Source: Dipteris shenzhenensis (taxonomy: Eukaryota > Polypodiophyta > Polypodiopsida > Gleicheniales). Taken from it: a stretch of 64,000 bases of DNA. Where the stretch lies: NCBI GenBank assembly GCA_047967505.1, contig CM106540.1; one strand, given 5' to 3'. The position numbers and the translations under genes are program-made. Below are positions 21,560 through 33,352 of the stretch, one piece after another (within the stretch, counting starts at the first letter, position 1; the number at the start of each line of letters is the position of its first letter). Below the pieces are notes generated by a model, which saw only the letters and a list, made by a program, of their open reading frames with translations, was not told the DNA's origin and did not search any database.

Positions 21560-23630
21560 ATTTGGTCCATCAATGACTTCTTCTTACGTGTGTAGCAGTG
21601 TATTCATAGAATATGTTTTTCGCAACCGAAACAAAAACATTTAACTTCAAATTTTACAGGTTTTTGGCAAGTTTTTGCAGGTTTTTTCACTAAAATATAA
21701 CTAAAATGGCCTCAGAATGTGCAAATTTTAAAACCCTACTTTCTTTAAATTTAAACTTCAAATAAAAAAGTTTGGAGGTCACAATACATTAAACCCGGGT
21801 TTTCTGTGAACATTGGTGTGTGGCCTTAAGGAAATTAGCCATCAAAGAAGGGCTACCATGTGGGAAAATTGATTGATCCTCGTTGTAACTATGCTTTTCT
21901 CTCGTGCCAGCTCTAACTACAATGCCTTTTATTTCGAGTCCCATAATGTTCTCATCACTCTCCCCGTTGGTCCAATTGAACGATTGGCATCGATCGTGAG
22001 GGATCTCCTCCATACTATTGTAACGGTCATACTTTGAACATCCAAACAAAGTAAGAGAAACGTGAAAATTACTCTCGCTAGGCTATGTTTTGGGCATGTG
22101 CAAAGGCTGCGTCAGTAAGAACATGGAAATCAATTGAGATGAATGAATTGGAGGACGAGGTGAGTTCCACTCAAGTGTTAGGATGTGAGGTTGAGGGATT
22201 ATAAACTCAAAGAGCATCATGCAAATTGAGATCCTAAAGGGGGCACTTAATGTGCAATGTTGAGTGTTGTGCTTTTTCCTTAATTTGAGCATTTTTTTGA
22301 CATTGTGATGATTGAACAACCTCAAAGCTTCAACCAAGGGCTTACTCAACCTAGGGCTCAACTATATAATGTATTATGATGTATATTAATACATTTATTA
22401 TTGGGAGGCTATATCTCACATCTGTGTCTCTCTCTTTCCCTATCAAATGCATGCATCTTTTCATGTAGCCCATATCCTTGTAAGTATGCTTATGCTAACA
22501 TAGGCGTTAGATGTCCAATTTCTCCCAAGTTTGGTTCATGGGGCCAATATTCTCCGTGATTACGCTAATGCTGAGATAGTACATTAGGATTACATGTGAC
22601 TTATCGATGATGATTACATATCATTGTTGAAGTCACACTATGGCTATTGTGATCATGCTGATAGTAAAGTTGAATATGATAAAGGTGGATAAATACATTG
22701 AGTCCCTTGATTAACATATGAAACCGATGTTGCGAGTCCACCTTAGTTGACACGAACTCTAGCATTGTCGCTTCCCTCTTGCTAACTTCTTAACCAACAT
22801 GACAATATGATATATCCATCGAACTTGAAAAGGTTACATACAATCGGTGATCTGAACACAATTATGGAACAATCAGTTAGTCGAGGTGTTAGTAGTGGTG
22901 TTTAAAGGCGAATTGTGGCCTACAAGTAAGTATGTATGTAGAGTTTGTGATCGCTCTTCGAACAATAACATGCAATATAAGTATGCATATTAAAGGATGG
23001 TATTGGTGATGGATTTGAAATGTGAATTGTAATCTTTGAGTATACATATTGTTTTTGAAACAATGGCATGCCATCATCAGCATTTTGAACAATGTGGCAT
23101 TGAAAAAATCAATGTCGTCATGTATGGCATTTTTACATAGGATAGATGGAGTTACGTTGTGCTTGTCATGAGCACATTCATTATGATGATAGTGACACTA
23201 CATGTGCCTTGATAATGAGATTTTTAGAACCATGTTGTGCCAGTGTTGTGACTCTGTGCAATTACTATGTGGAAATGTAAAAGGCGATGTTCCATTCATG
23301 TGTGCACCATTTTTGTGTATCGTGCCATGTGAGTATGAGTCCCTTGGATATAGGGAGATACAAAATGAAGATACATGTGCTAATCGTGTGTGTATCACCT
23401 CCTTGTGTAGGCATCGATTTGAACACATTTTGGTATTATGCTTATGGGTCATTTCTACATGTGCCATTTCCTCAAATTGTTATTGGTTTGAAATCAGAAT
23501 ACATGCCAACATTGCGACGAAGATGTTTGTGCATGCCAGAAATGGCCATATGAAATTTCTTGCATACAAATATAGACCCACAACGGAGGATCAGAAACCA
23601 TATATTATTCATTATCAACCAAATCTTTAT
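21560..23630. other. no gene recognised
   Basis: AT-rich. Short frames up to 171 codons (23,202-23,717, Cys/His-rich) show no family signature, and the last of these runs into the tandem repeat that follows. Confidence 0.4.
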
Positions 23631-23639
23631 GGTTACAAT

Positions 23640-24160
23640 GAAGATTTCCATGTTTTGCACCATGCCGTGCCTCTCGCTCGCTTCAAAAATCGCTTGAGTT
23701 GTATTCTAGTCATTTGAATGGATCCGGATGGCCATGAAACTTTGTAGGGGACTTAAACTCACCTAAATTTAGGTCTGTACAAAATACCATGGCCATCAAA
23801 TACCATTTGCACGAGGTACAATGAAGATTTCCATGCTTCTACCCATTTGAGTGGCATTCTAGTCATTCGAATGAGGTCGGATGGCCATGAAATTTTGCAG
23901 GGGACTTAAAATCACCTACTTTTAGGGCCATGCAAAATACCATGGCCATCTGGTACCATTTGCACAAGGTACAATGAAGATTTCCATGCTTCTAAGCCAT
24001 GTCGCGCCTCATCAGATGCTTCAAAAATCGCTTGAGTGGCATTCTAGTTATTCGAATGGGGTTGGATGGCTATGAGACTTTGCAGGGGCCTTAAAATCAC
24101 CTACTTTTAGGGCCATGAAAAATACCATGGCCATCAGATACCATTTGCACAAGGTACAAT
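23640..24160 (+). repeat. satellite C, three units of ~150-185 bp
   Basis: Units start with GAAGATTTCCATG at about 23,640, 23,823 and 23,975. They share CGCTTGAGT, GCATTCTAGTCATTCGAATG, GGGACTTAAAATCACCTA, ACCATGGCCATC and TTTGCACAAGGTACAAT. The first and third are about 183-185 bp; the middle one lacks about 30 bp (from CATGTCGCGCC to AAAATCG). The array directly adjoins satellite B but has a different unit. Confidence 0.9.
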
Positions 24161-24164
24161 GAAG

Positions 24165-27100
24165 ACAGATATGAATTCACGCATTATGCACCATGCATGT
24201 GCACTAATGGGGAATTCCACATGCCCATCCACCTAGATATTATCCAATTGATATGAAACTTTGTGAGGACATGAACTTTTGTTTAATCACCACTTGTGCA
24301 AAGTTGCATGGCCAACTAACTCTTGATCATTCCCCAATGGTCCACAAATGTGAGTTTCATACACCTATGTGCACCCAAATGGGAAAATTTGCATGCCCAT
24401 CCACCCAAAGGTTCTCGTGTCAACAAGAAACTTTGAAAGGGCATGAAAACTACTTTAAGTAACACCCGTGAAAATTTGGATGGCAGTGTGACCCTTTGGA
24501 CATTCCATAATGGTCCACAACTATAATTCTCATGCAAGTACACACCACACATGTGCACTAATGGGGAGTCTTACATGCCCACTAGCCTAGATGTTCCTTG
24601 ATTGATTGAATATTTGTGTAAAAATGAAATCTGCTATAATTAATGCCTGTGCAAAGTTGCATGGATGTCTGGCATCTTTTCATTCGATGATGTCCAAACA
24701 TGTAAATTTCATGCACCCGCACACCGTGCAGGTGCACAAAAGGGAGGATTTCACATGCCCACTCACTCAATGTTTTTTGATCAACATGAAACTTTGCAAA
24801 GACATGAAATCTACTATTATTAACAAATTTTTAAATTTGCATGGCCATTTGACACTTGATCATTCCATGATGGTCCACATATGCAAATTTCATACACTTA
24901 TCCACCATGCATGTGCACAAATGGGAGATTTCACATGCTATCTACCCAAATGTTTCCCAAAAGACACAAAACTTTGCAAGGAAATGAATATTAGTATAAT
25001 TAACACACTTAAAAGGTTGCATGTCCATCTCACACTTGACCATTCCAAGATGATCCAAACATGCAAGTTTCATGTACCTAATAGGCACCATGCATGTGCA
25101 CAAATGGGGAATTTCGCATGCCCGGCCACTCAAATTTTTCCCTATCAACACAAAAATTTGTGAGGACATGAAATTTATGACCATGAAAGTTTCATGGACA
25201 TCTGATAGCTTACCATTCCATGATGGTCCATAGATATAATTTTCATGCACCTATGCACCATGCATGTGCACAAATGGGAAATTTTGTAGGCCTACACTTT
25301 AAGGTGTTTCTTGATTGACACAAAAAGTTGTGAGGACATGAAACTTACTCTAATTAACACCTGTGAGAGGTTGCATGGACATCTGAAACTTGACCATTCC
25401 ATGATGGTCCACAAATGGGAATTTTATGCACGTACACACTATGCATGTGCATAAATGGGGAATTTCACACGTGCATCCACCCATATTTTCCCCTATTGAC
25501 ATCAAACTTTGCGGGGATGTGAAAATTACATTATTTAACACCTGTTCAAAGTTTCATGGCTATGTCACACTTTGGACCTTCCATGATGGTCCACAGATGT
25601 GTTTTTCATGGACTTATGCACCATCCATGTGCATAAATGGGGAGTTTTGCATGCCCATCTACCCCGATGTTCCTCTAGCGATACAAAAATTTGCACAAAA
25701 ATGAAACCTACTCTAATTAAAACTCGTGCAAAGTTACATGGCCATCTAACACTTGACCATTCCGTGATGGTTCACATATGCAGATTTAATGCATGTATTA
25801 ACTATGCATATTTACAAATGGCACCCACTCATTCAGATGTTTTCAAATCAACATGAATCTCTACGAGGAAATGAAACCTACACTTATTAACACCCGTGCA
25901 AAGTTACATGGCCATCTAACACTTGACCATTCTATGATGGCCCACTTTTGTAAATTTCATGCACATAAGTAACATGCATGTGCGCAAATGAGGAACTTCA
26001 CATGCCCATCAACCCAAATATTTCTTCATCGACACAAAAAATTGTGAGGACATAAAACTTACTCTAATTAACACGCCTGCAAGGTTGCATGGCCATCATT
26101 CCATGATGCTCCATACAAAAGGGGAATTTCACATCCCCATGAACCTAGATGTTTTTTGATCGACAATTTTTTTTTTTGAGGACATGGAACTTACTCTAAT
26201 TAAGACCCTTGCAAGGTTACATGGCCATCTCACTCTTGACCATTCCATGATGATCTAGACATGAAATTTTCATGCTCTACACACCATGCATGTGCACAAA
26301 TGGGAATTTTCACATGCCCACCCACCCAAATGCTCCCCTATTGGCACAAAAATTGCAAGGACATGATATTATTCTTATTAACCATGTTCAAAGTTGCATG
26401 GACATCTAACACTTGAACATTTCATGATGGTTCACAAATGCACATTTCATGCACCTACACACCATGCATGTGCACAAAATGGGGAATTTCACATGCCCAT
26501 CCACCCAAATTTTTTCCAATTGATGAGACTTTGGGAGGACATGAAATCTACTCTAATTACCACCCCTAAAAAGTTGCATGGTGATTGATACTTGAGGATT
26601 CCATGATGGTCCACACATGAGAATTTCGTGCACCTATGCACCATGCATGTGCAAAATGGGAAATTTTGCATGCCCATCTACCTAGATGTTCCCCCATCGA
26701 CATAAAACTTTAAGGAAATGAAACTTTCTCTAATCAATGCCCATGCAAAGTTTTCATGGCCTTATTATTCTTTGGATATTACATGTTGGTCCATAGATGT
26801 GATTTTCATGTTACTATGTAACATGCATATGCACACATGGGGCTACTAACCTAGATGTTTCCATATATATAAAATACTTTTAGTGGACATGAAACCTATT
26901 TTAATTGATTCTCATGAAAAATTGCATGGCCATCTCACAATTGACCATTCCATGTTCTAGACATGTGAATTTCATGAACCTATGTACCATGCATGTGCAC
27001 AAATGGGAAATTTCGCATGCCCATCGACCTAGATGTTTCTCGACCAACATGAAACTATGAGGGGATGAGACCTAATCTAACTAACACCCAAGCAAGGCTG

Positions 27101-27300
27101 CATGGCCATCTGACACTTGACATGGTCCACCCATGTGAATTTCATGCACCTAATGTGCACAAATGAGAAATTTTGCATGCTCGCCCACCCAAATGGTCCC
27201 CTATTCAAGAAGAGACTTTGTGAGGAAATGACACTTACTCTAAGTAACCCTATGAAAAGTTGCAAGGTGATCTAATACTTGACCATTCCATGATTTTCCA
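24165..27300 (+). repeat. satellite B, ~180-bp tandem array, about 18 units
   Basis: A unit containing CATGAAAC, TTACTCTAATTAACACC, GTGCAAAGTTGCATGGCCA, ACTTGACCATTCCATGATGG, TCCACA, CACCATGCATGTGCACAAAT and GGGGAATTTCACATGCCCA repeats head to tail. The CATGCATGTGCAC core is near 24,190, 24,366, 24,547, 24,722, 24,907, 25,088, 25,258, 25,438, 25,619, 25,802, 25,972, 26,110, 26,284, 26,461, 26,640, 26,821, 26,989 and 27,148. Spacings are mostly 170-185 bp, with partial units near 26,110 and 27,148. Frames through it (up to 185 codons at 24,606-25,163) are repeat artefacts. Confidence 0.95.
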
Positions 27301-27304
27301 CAAA

Positions 27305-29590
27305 TGTCATGTGTTGGTATTGTTTATACTTTGTTAGACTTCTAGTACTACTGTGAAATTGGACAAACTTTGGTGCAACATAATGCACCCAAAGTTTTTC
27401 CTTGAATAACAACATAGCTAAAAGAGAATGTATATTTTTATACAAGCTTTAAATTTTTCCTTGTGATTAGATGAAACAATTTCCCGAACAACAACATAAA
27501 TAAACAAAATTGTAGATTATCTCACAAGTTCAACATTTTTTCCTTATGACAGACCAAACCACATAATTATAAAAACATGTACATTGCTCCACAAGTTCTA
27601 AACATCTTCCTTTTTTGATTGCATGCTAGTACAAGAGATATCATTTAGAGGGGGTGAAATTTAGAATGTATAGCCCTTTTGATGCTAGTTCCCTCCCCAT
27701 GTCCCATCTCAAAACTCACAAGTGTGAGCGCATTAGGAATACACCCCAAGTCTTCCTCCACTTTTAGCATCCATTGTCAATGTGTGCATGATCACATAAG
27801 AAACCACCATTGAGCATAAATTTTTTATTTCCAATCAAGAATAATATGGACCATCATGAAGATATTAGTTTTTTTATGTTTTCAATATTTGGGGTTTTCT
27901 CCAGTTGCTACCATCATGCAATCAAATCTATAATGGAGGAATCTTGAAATTTGAATTCACACTTTTTTCATATTAAACTAAATTTTAAAGTTTGACCTCC
28001 TTTTTAAGTACCTTGAAAGTACTTCACATCTATTTTTGTAAACTTGTGTAAGGATGCTAAATACTAGATTCACAACCAATCACCCTTGCGTGGTGGGCAT
28101 GCTAAAAATGGGTCTCCTCCAATGATATTTAGGAGCCTATGAAAGTGTATTTCACACCTCATAGTGGATTAGATAGACGTAAATGTAACATGGAAATTGA
28201 CTCATAAATGCCTTCAATTTTTGACTCCCAACATGCCAAGGTTTCCTACAAGGTGTGTCAATTAATCAAATTTTACTCATGATAGACATGAAGAGGGGGC
28301 TTGAGTGGGATCAAATGAGGATCAAACTTTTGACAACCCTAGCTAGATGATTGCATAACTGGTGAATAGAAGGGGAAATCAAATTATAATGTGCTTGATC
28401 ATCCATGCGTGTGTGACTTGAAGAACACATAGGCACACATTCCATGTGTGGCCATTGTTTTGGGGAGGCGTGAGTTGTCCAGAGATGGCTGTGAACCATC
28501 CTAAGTGGCATGGGTGGGAATTGTGGTAGCCTAAAAGTTGGCCCCATAGCTCTAGCTACACCTTCACCAACTTCATCAGAGCTCCTCCCAGAAGGTGGTG
28601 TGGGGGGTATGTTTCAAATATCTGGGAGGGCCTAATGACATGTTCTTTGATTGAGTCTTTTGAAGTAGAAAAAAATAAAATTACAACTCAATTGCCACAA
28701 AGTTTTGGCTCCTGAAGAATTCAAGCCTAACCATAGCTAAAGGGCTTGCCCACTTCCTGGTATTAATAATGAAGAAACTCATCCTTAGGGGAAAAAATGA
28801 AACATTAATATTGGAAGAAGTGATCCAATATCTTAGTCTTAGAGACATATAATCTAATGAACACCTCTTCACAACTTGAAGGAGCTGTGGTTTGGGTATT
28901 ACCAAGGTCAAAATACTAGGAAAAGTATGATAAAGGAAACATATTATGAATTCAAATACTAGGACTACTTTGACATTTGAAATAGTCGAACTTAGAGACA
29001 CTATATTGGTTGTACTAAATTTGAACTCTCTAGGCCAACTTCAACATATGAAATATGATTATAAAAGAACATGACTTGAAAAGGCACACTCTTCTTGAGC
29101 TTGGTATTGTTGAACCTACTTATATCCAACAAACCAACAAACAAAAGAAGGATTCCATAAAGGCTAACAAGACAATCTAATGCATTGCATACTTAGTACA
29201 TATGTTACAATGAATCAATGGCTTATATTCTTCACAATGTGTTTCAATATGATTAGAGTCCTTGAAATGGTTGCCTAACATGTGCATGGACCTTGAGTTG
29301 TTCAATGTTCAATACGAGGTGCTCACATCTCAACATGTTTAGTATGATAGGATACTCAAGATGTTGGTGCTTCTTAGAGTATATGGGCCCTCTATTGTTC
29401 TATGCTTTCAAATCTAACAACATGAGAGAGGGAAGCCTCAACAACAATTTAGTGTGAAGACATGAAGTGAAAGTGGATGAATTGCAAATGAGAAACAGAC
29501 AAGATTGTGAGACAATCAATGGAACACACGGTTTGCACAGCATATAGGGCTTTTCTAAAAACCACCTTTCCTTCAAAACAAACAAGAAAT
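27305..29590. other. no gene recognised
   Basis: AT-rich. Degenerate phrases such as TTTTTCCTTGTGA and ACAACAACATA recur at 27,395-27,620, suggesting an old short tandem repeat. The 106-codon minus frame at 28,681-29,001 has no recognisable family. Confidence 0.4.
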
Positions 29591-29599
29591 ATTTCTTGT

Positions 29600-30300
29600 T
29601 CCTATACAGTTTGACATTTAATTTAAAACTTCACTAACTTCAAAAATAAGTTTAAACTCTTGTTTTCTTTTTTTTTATAGATGATTTTAAAAGACAAAAT
29701 TTAAACGTTTTTATATTTAATTAAAAACTTCACTAATTTAATAAATAACATTAAAACTACTTAGTCTTTTTTTTTAATAGATGATTTTAAAAAACAAAAT
29801 CACATTTAAGTAAAAACATCACTAACTTGAAAAATAATATAAAAGCTACTTTAAACTCTTATTTTCTTTTTTAAAAAAAAGATGATTTTTAAAAACAAAA
29901 TTTAAACATTTTTATATTTAAATAAAAAATTCACTAATTTGAAAAATAACATAAAAACTACTTTAATTCTCTTTTTTTTAAAATAGATGATTTTAAAAAA
30001 TCAAACATATACGTTTTAACATTTTAAATAAAAACTTCACTAATTTGAAAAATAATATAAACACTACTTTAAACTCTTGTTTTCTTTTTTTTTAAAAACA
30101 TGATTTTCAAAAACAAAATTTAAACATTTTTATATTTAATTAAAAACCTTGTTAATTTGAAAAATAACATAAAAACTACTTTAATATTTCTTTTTAAATA
30201 GATGATTTTAAAGAACAAAATATATACGTTTTGACATTTAAATAAAAACTTCAATAATTAAAAAAATAATTTAAAGAAATTTTAAAATGCATTTTAAATT
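29600..30300. repeat. AT-rich ~105-bp tandem repeat, about 6 units
   Basis: GATGATTTTAAAAxACAAAAT, then TTTAAACxTTTTTATATTTAA, TAAAAACTTCACTAATTT, GAAAAATAACATAAAA and CTACTTTAA recur. The GATGATTTT core is near 29,682, 29,779, 29,880, 29,986, 30,100 (CATGATTTTC) and 30,201. The array is almost devoid of G+C. Confidence 0.9.
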
Positions 30301-30599
30301 TTTAAATATTTTATAATTAAATTACATTTTCTTATAAACTAAAATTTAAATAAATTTTTGCAAAAAAAAAAATGCTACACTTAAAAATCGTTACCTGGAA
30401 TCTCTCGCTTTGTCCATCTCCGTCGCTCTGTCGTTCTCTGTCGATCTTCGTCCATTGTTCTCCATCACTCCAGCAATTCCGTCGATTTTGATGAGGAGGA
30501 GCTTGATCGAGGTCTGAACAATGAGGGGCTCGATCGAGGTCCCTCTCTTTATATACGAAAATTTAGGGTTTCAAAATACCACGATCGAGGTATGCGGCA

Positions 30600-30864
30600 T
30601 GCCACGTACCTCGATCGTGACCGTGTGGAAGAGGGGGATAACTTTGCAGTTGTTACAGATTCTAGGGAGAACAAGGAAGATGACCCATACTTTCTATTAC
30701 ATTGCATAAAACCTAAGTACAAGGTTGAGGAAACAACTAAGGAGAATTGGGGAACAACCTATGAGAAGTGGGATGTAGTAGTCGGAGCTTTTTGGTACAA
30801 AAAAACATCCAAGAGAGGCCGCAATTATGAACTGCTACATAAGAGTCCACAAACATGTGTGTAA
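30600..30864 (+). pseudogene. unassigned reading frame with EEGDNFAVV motif, plus copy
   Basis: The frame from 30,592 to the TAA at 30,862 encodes RDRVEEGDNFAVV, EDDPYFLLHCIKPKY, NWGTTYEKWDVVVGAFWY and RNYELLHKSPQTCV. A clearly related but frameshifted copy lies on the opposite strand at 32,510-32,847 (EEGDNFALV, EDDLDFVLQYI, YEKWDAVVGGICY). Being repeated and inverted, it is probably part of a transposable element, but I cannot name the domain. Confidence 0.45.
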
Positions 30865-31690
30865 TTGGTGTCTGGCCTTGAAGTAGTGGTCCCACTAGAA
30901 TTTATAATACGAAGCCTATGTTTAGTATGGGAGACCATGGGTCCCTCAAGGAAAGACTCTATTAATTGGAAAAGTATACAGAGACAAGGTCAGTTGCCTA
31001 CCATGCCATGACAGTAGACAAACAAAGAAGACATGGTTTGACAAAAACCTTAAAGATAAGGAGATTACACAGCAATAGATACTACATCATGGTTGGGGAT
31101 GCATTTGTATGTGGTAGAAAACAACAAGAGAAAACCATATTTTTTACATGTACACAAGCTTGATTTAGCATCCAATGCTAATAACTTAGTGCAAGTTTTG
31201 ATTCAAGATTTAAAAAGAAACTTGTTTGTTTTGCATTTCATGGTGTCTCGATCTTGCGATGTTGTCAAAATGGCATTTCTATACAATTAGAAACAAACTG
31301 TTCATTTTTTGTCACTACCCATGTCATGGGTAGACCAAATGTGCCTACCTTCTGTAGCTATCCACGGTGAAAAAGTAGCGATTGCAATTGCATTCTCCAT
31401 TTGGGCAAAAAAAAGGAGTGTGAAGGGCCTCATGGAGGAAAGGGGCCTGAAGGGAAGAAGCCCAAGCTCAAGATAATACTTCCTTCAGGGAGTGGACCTG
31501 ATGAAGGGAGCTCAAAGAGACCTGATAAAGGGAGATCAAAGAGGTGAAAGAGCTCAAAGCACCCTAATGAAGCGATCTCAAAGTAGAAAGGAAAATAGTG
31601 GTTTTACAACACTTTTTGAGATGTACATATTTACTTAATTATTTTCCAAAGTTCTTGTCACAAGTTTCCTTTATGCAAGATGTTTCAAAA
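30865..31690. other. unassigned
   Basis: Two overlapping 65-codon frames (30,966-31,163 and 31,093-31,290, the latter with YFLHVHKLDLASNANNLVQVLI) may continue the element above. At 31,490-31,590 the phrases GAAGGGAGCTCAAAGAG, AAAGGGAGATCAAAGAG and GAAGCGATCTCAAAG form a small tandem repeat. Confidence 0.3.
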
Positions 31691-31694
31691 TCAC

Positions 31695-32390
31695 AACTAG
31701 CACGGTAGTTGTACAAGATAAGTGGTTTAGGAATAACTGCCATCAGCAAGGTGGTTATATCGGATAAGTAGCTTAGGATTAACGGCCACCAGTGTGGTGG
31801 TTTTACAAGATAAGTGGTTTAGGAATAATTGCCACAAGCATGGTGGTTGGTTATAAAGGATTACTGCTCTAGGATTAATTACCACCAGTACGATGGTTGT
31901 ATAAGAAAAGTGGTCTAGTATCAATTACCACCAGCATGATGGTTGTATAGGAAAAGTGGTCTACAATTAATTACCACTAGCGTGGTGGTTGGTCGTATAG
32001 GATAAGTGGTCTAGGATAAACTACCACCAGCGCGGTAGTTGTACAAGAAAAGTCTAGGATTATAAATTGCCACCAGTGCGATGGTTGTATAGGAAAAGTC
32101 TAGAATTAATTGCCACCAGTACGATGGTTGTACAAGATAAGTAGCATACATTTTCATTATTTTAGGATTTATTGAAATGAGATTGAAACTAGCATCATGG
32201 TATATTTCCCTTCATTTATTAAAAAGATGAGTGGCATACAATTTCATTAGTTTAGGACTTACAACAACCAACACAGTGGCTGTATACATTCTCCTTCGTT
32301 TGGGATTTACTAAACAAGCATGGTGGTTGTACAAGATGATTGGAAACACATTTTCCATTTTTTAAGGATAAGAGGCATACATTTTCTTGT
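31695..32390. repeat. ~58-bp minisatellite with a hairpin in each unit
   Basis: Units of the form AAGTGGTCTAGGATTAATT, CCACCAG, CATGGTGGTTGTATAGGA recur about nine times to 32,140, then become sparse and degenerate to about 32,390. Most units carry a self-complementary CCACCAGxxxxGGTGG core that could form a short hairpin (for example 31,788-31,801 and 31,971-31,989). Confidence 0.85.
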
Positions 32391-32509
32391 ACTCTTAGTC
32401 CTCTACTCCAAGACACCCCATGATGTGCTCATGTGTGTCTACGCCCATTTTTAAGACACTTTTCCCCTCCTTTCATTTAAACACAAGTTGCATCTAAAAA
32501 TTAACAGCT

Positions 32510-32847
32510 CTTACTAGATGAGAGTACACATGCATCTGCAGACTGTTATGTAACATTATCTAATTGTCACCCTATCTTGGATGGCTTTTAGTAACAGATA
32601 CCTCCAACAACTGCATCCCACTTCTCATATCTTGTTTCTCAATTGTCATGAAATGATTCATGATTACGTTTGGGTTTGGTATGTATTGCAACACAAAGTC
32701 TAGGTCATCTTCCTCGTCCTCCCTAGAGGTAGCAACAAGTGCAAAGTTATCCCCCTCTTCCAAAGCATGAGTGAGGTCATCAAAATGCTCCCAAAATTGT
32801 GGTGGGACAATGTTTGTCTCTTTGGAGCCATCTCCACATAGAAACAT
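32510..32847 (-). pseudogene. unassigned reading frame with EEGDNFALV motif, minus copy
   Basis: Starts at 32,847 with MFLCGDGSKET and reads HALEEGDNFALV, SREDEEDDLDFVLQYIPNP. It then changes frame to one giving YEKWDAVVGGICY, matching the plus-strand copy at 30,600-30,864. Several stops and a frameshift show it is not functional. The two copies face each other around the minisatellite. Confidence 0.45.
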
Positions 32848-33202
32848 GGCATAGCTCCTATTGCTTCACATTTGCAATGTCCTCACAATTGTCATGATCC
32901 CCCGTGATGAAGCCCCACCTTCTCCTTCCCCCCTTCAGCCCTGTCATCCCATCTTGTGTGCACCTCCTTGAGCCCCTTGAATGCACCTAGCCACTTCATC
33001 CTGCTGCCCCTTCCCCATCTCCTCTGTACGACTCATTTCCTGCCCCTCCTCGTTGCCTTCTCGAATGACTTCAACCTTCCTTTTCCCTGCATAGAATCCC
33101 CTCCCCCTACCCTTACTTTTGCCTCTTCATCCTCTTGCTTTTGCAAGCCTCACAAAAAGAACTCATCTTGGTTGGTGTTAGCCTCCCGTACCCGATTATC
33201 AC

Positions 33203-33352
33203 ATGGCTTTCAACTGTCATGTTGATAATCCTATTCCACCTCCATTGGCCGCTAAAACAATATTTTTTTCGAAAGATGAGTTGCAACAGCTATGAAAGGA
33301 TGGGAAGCTTGAGAACTCCACTACTATTTTCGCTCACATCCATGGTTCCCAC
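33203..33352 (+). pseudogene. DUF4283-like reading frame, 5' part (split by the Gypsy insertion)
   Basis: From ATG 33,203 the frame reads IPPPLAAKTIFFSKDELQQL, a TGA near 33,295, then LENSTTIFAHIHGSH, and is cut at 33,352 by the left LTR. The same frame resumes at 42,161 when the Gypsy element and one copy of its CCAC target duplication are left out. The domain resembles plant DUF4283, found in LINE ORF1 and related proteins. The TGA fits CGA or CAG decay. Confidence 0.5.

Noticed and set aside
24606-25163. 185-codon plus-strand frame
   Set aside because: It crosses several units of satellite B and its peptide repeats with the DNA; no independent evidence for coding.
8540-27300. CRISPR-like arrays
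   Set aside because: The repeats are continuous ~180-bp satellites without unique spacers, in a plant-type genome.
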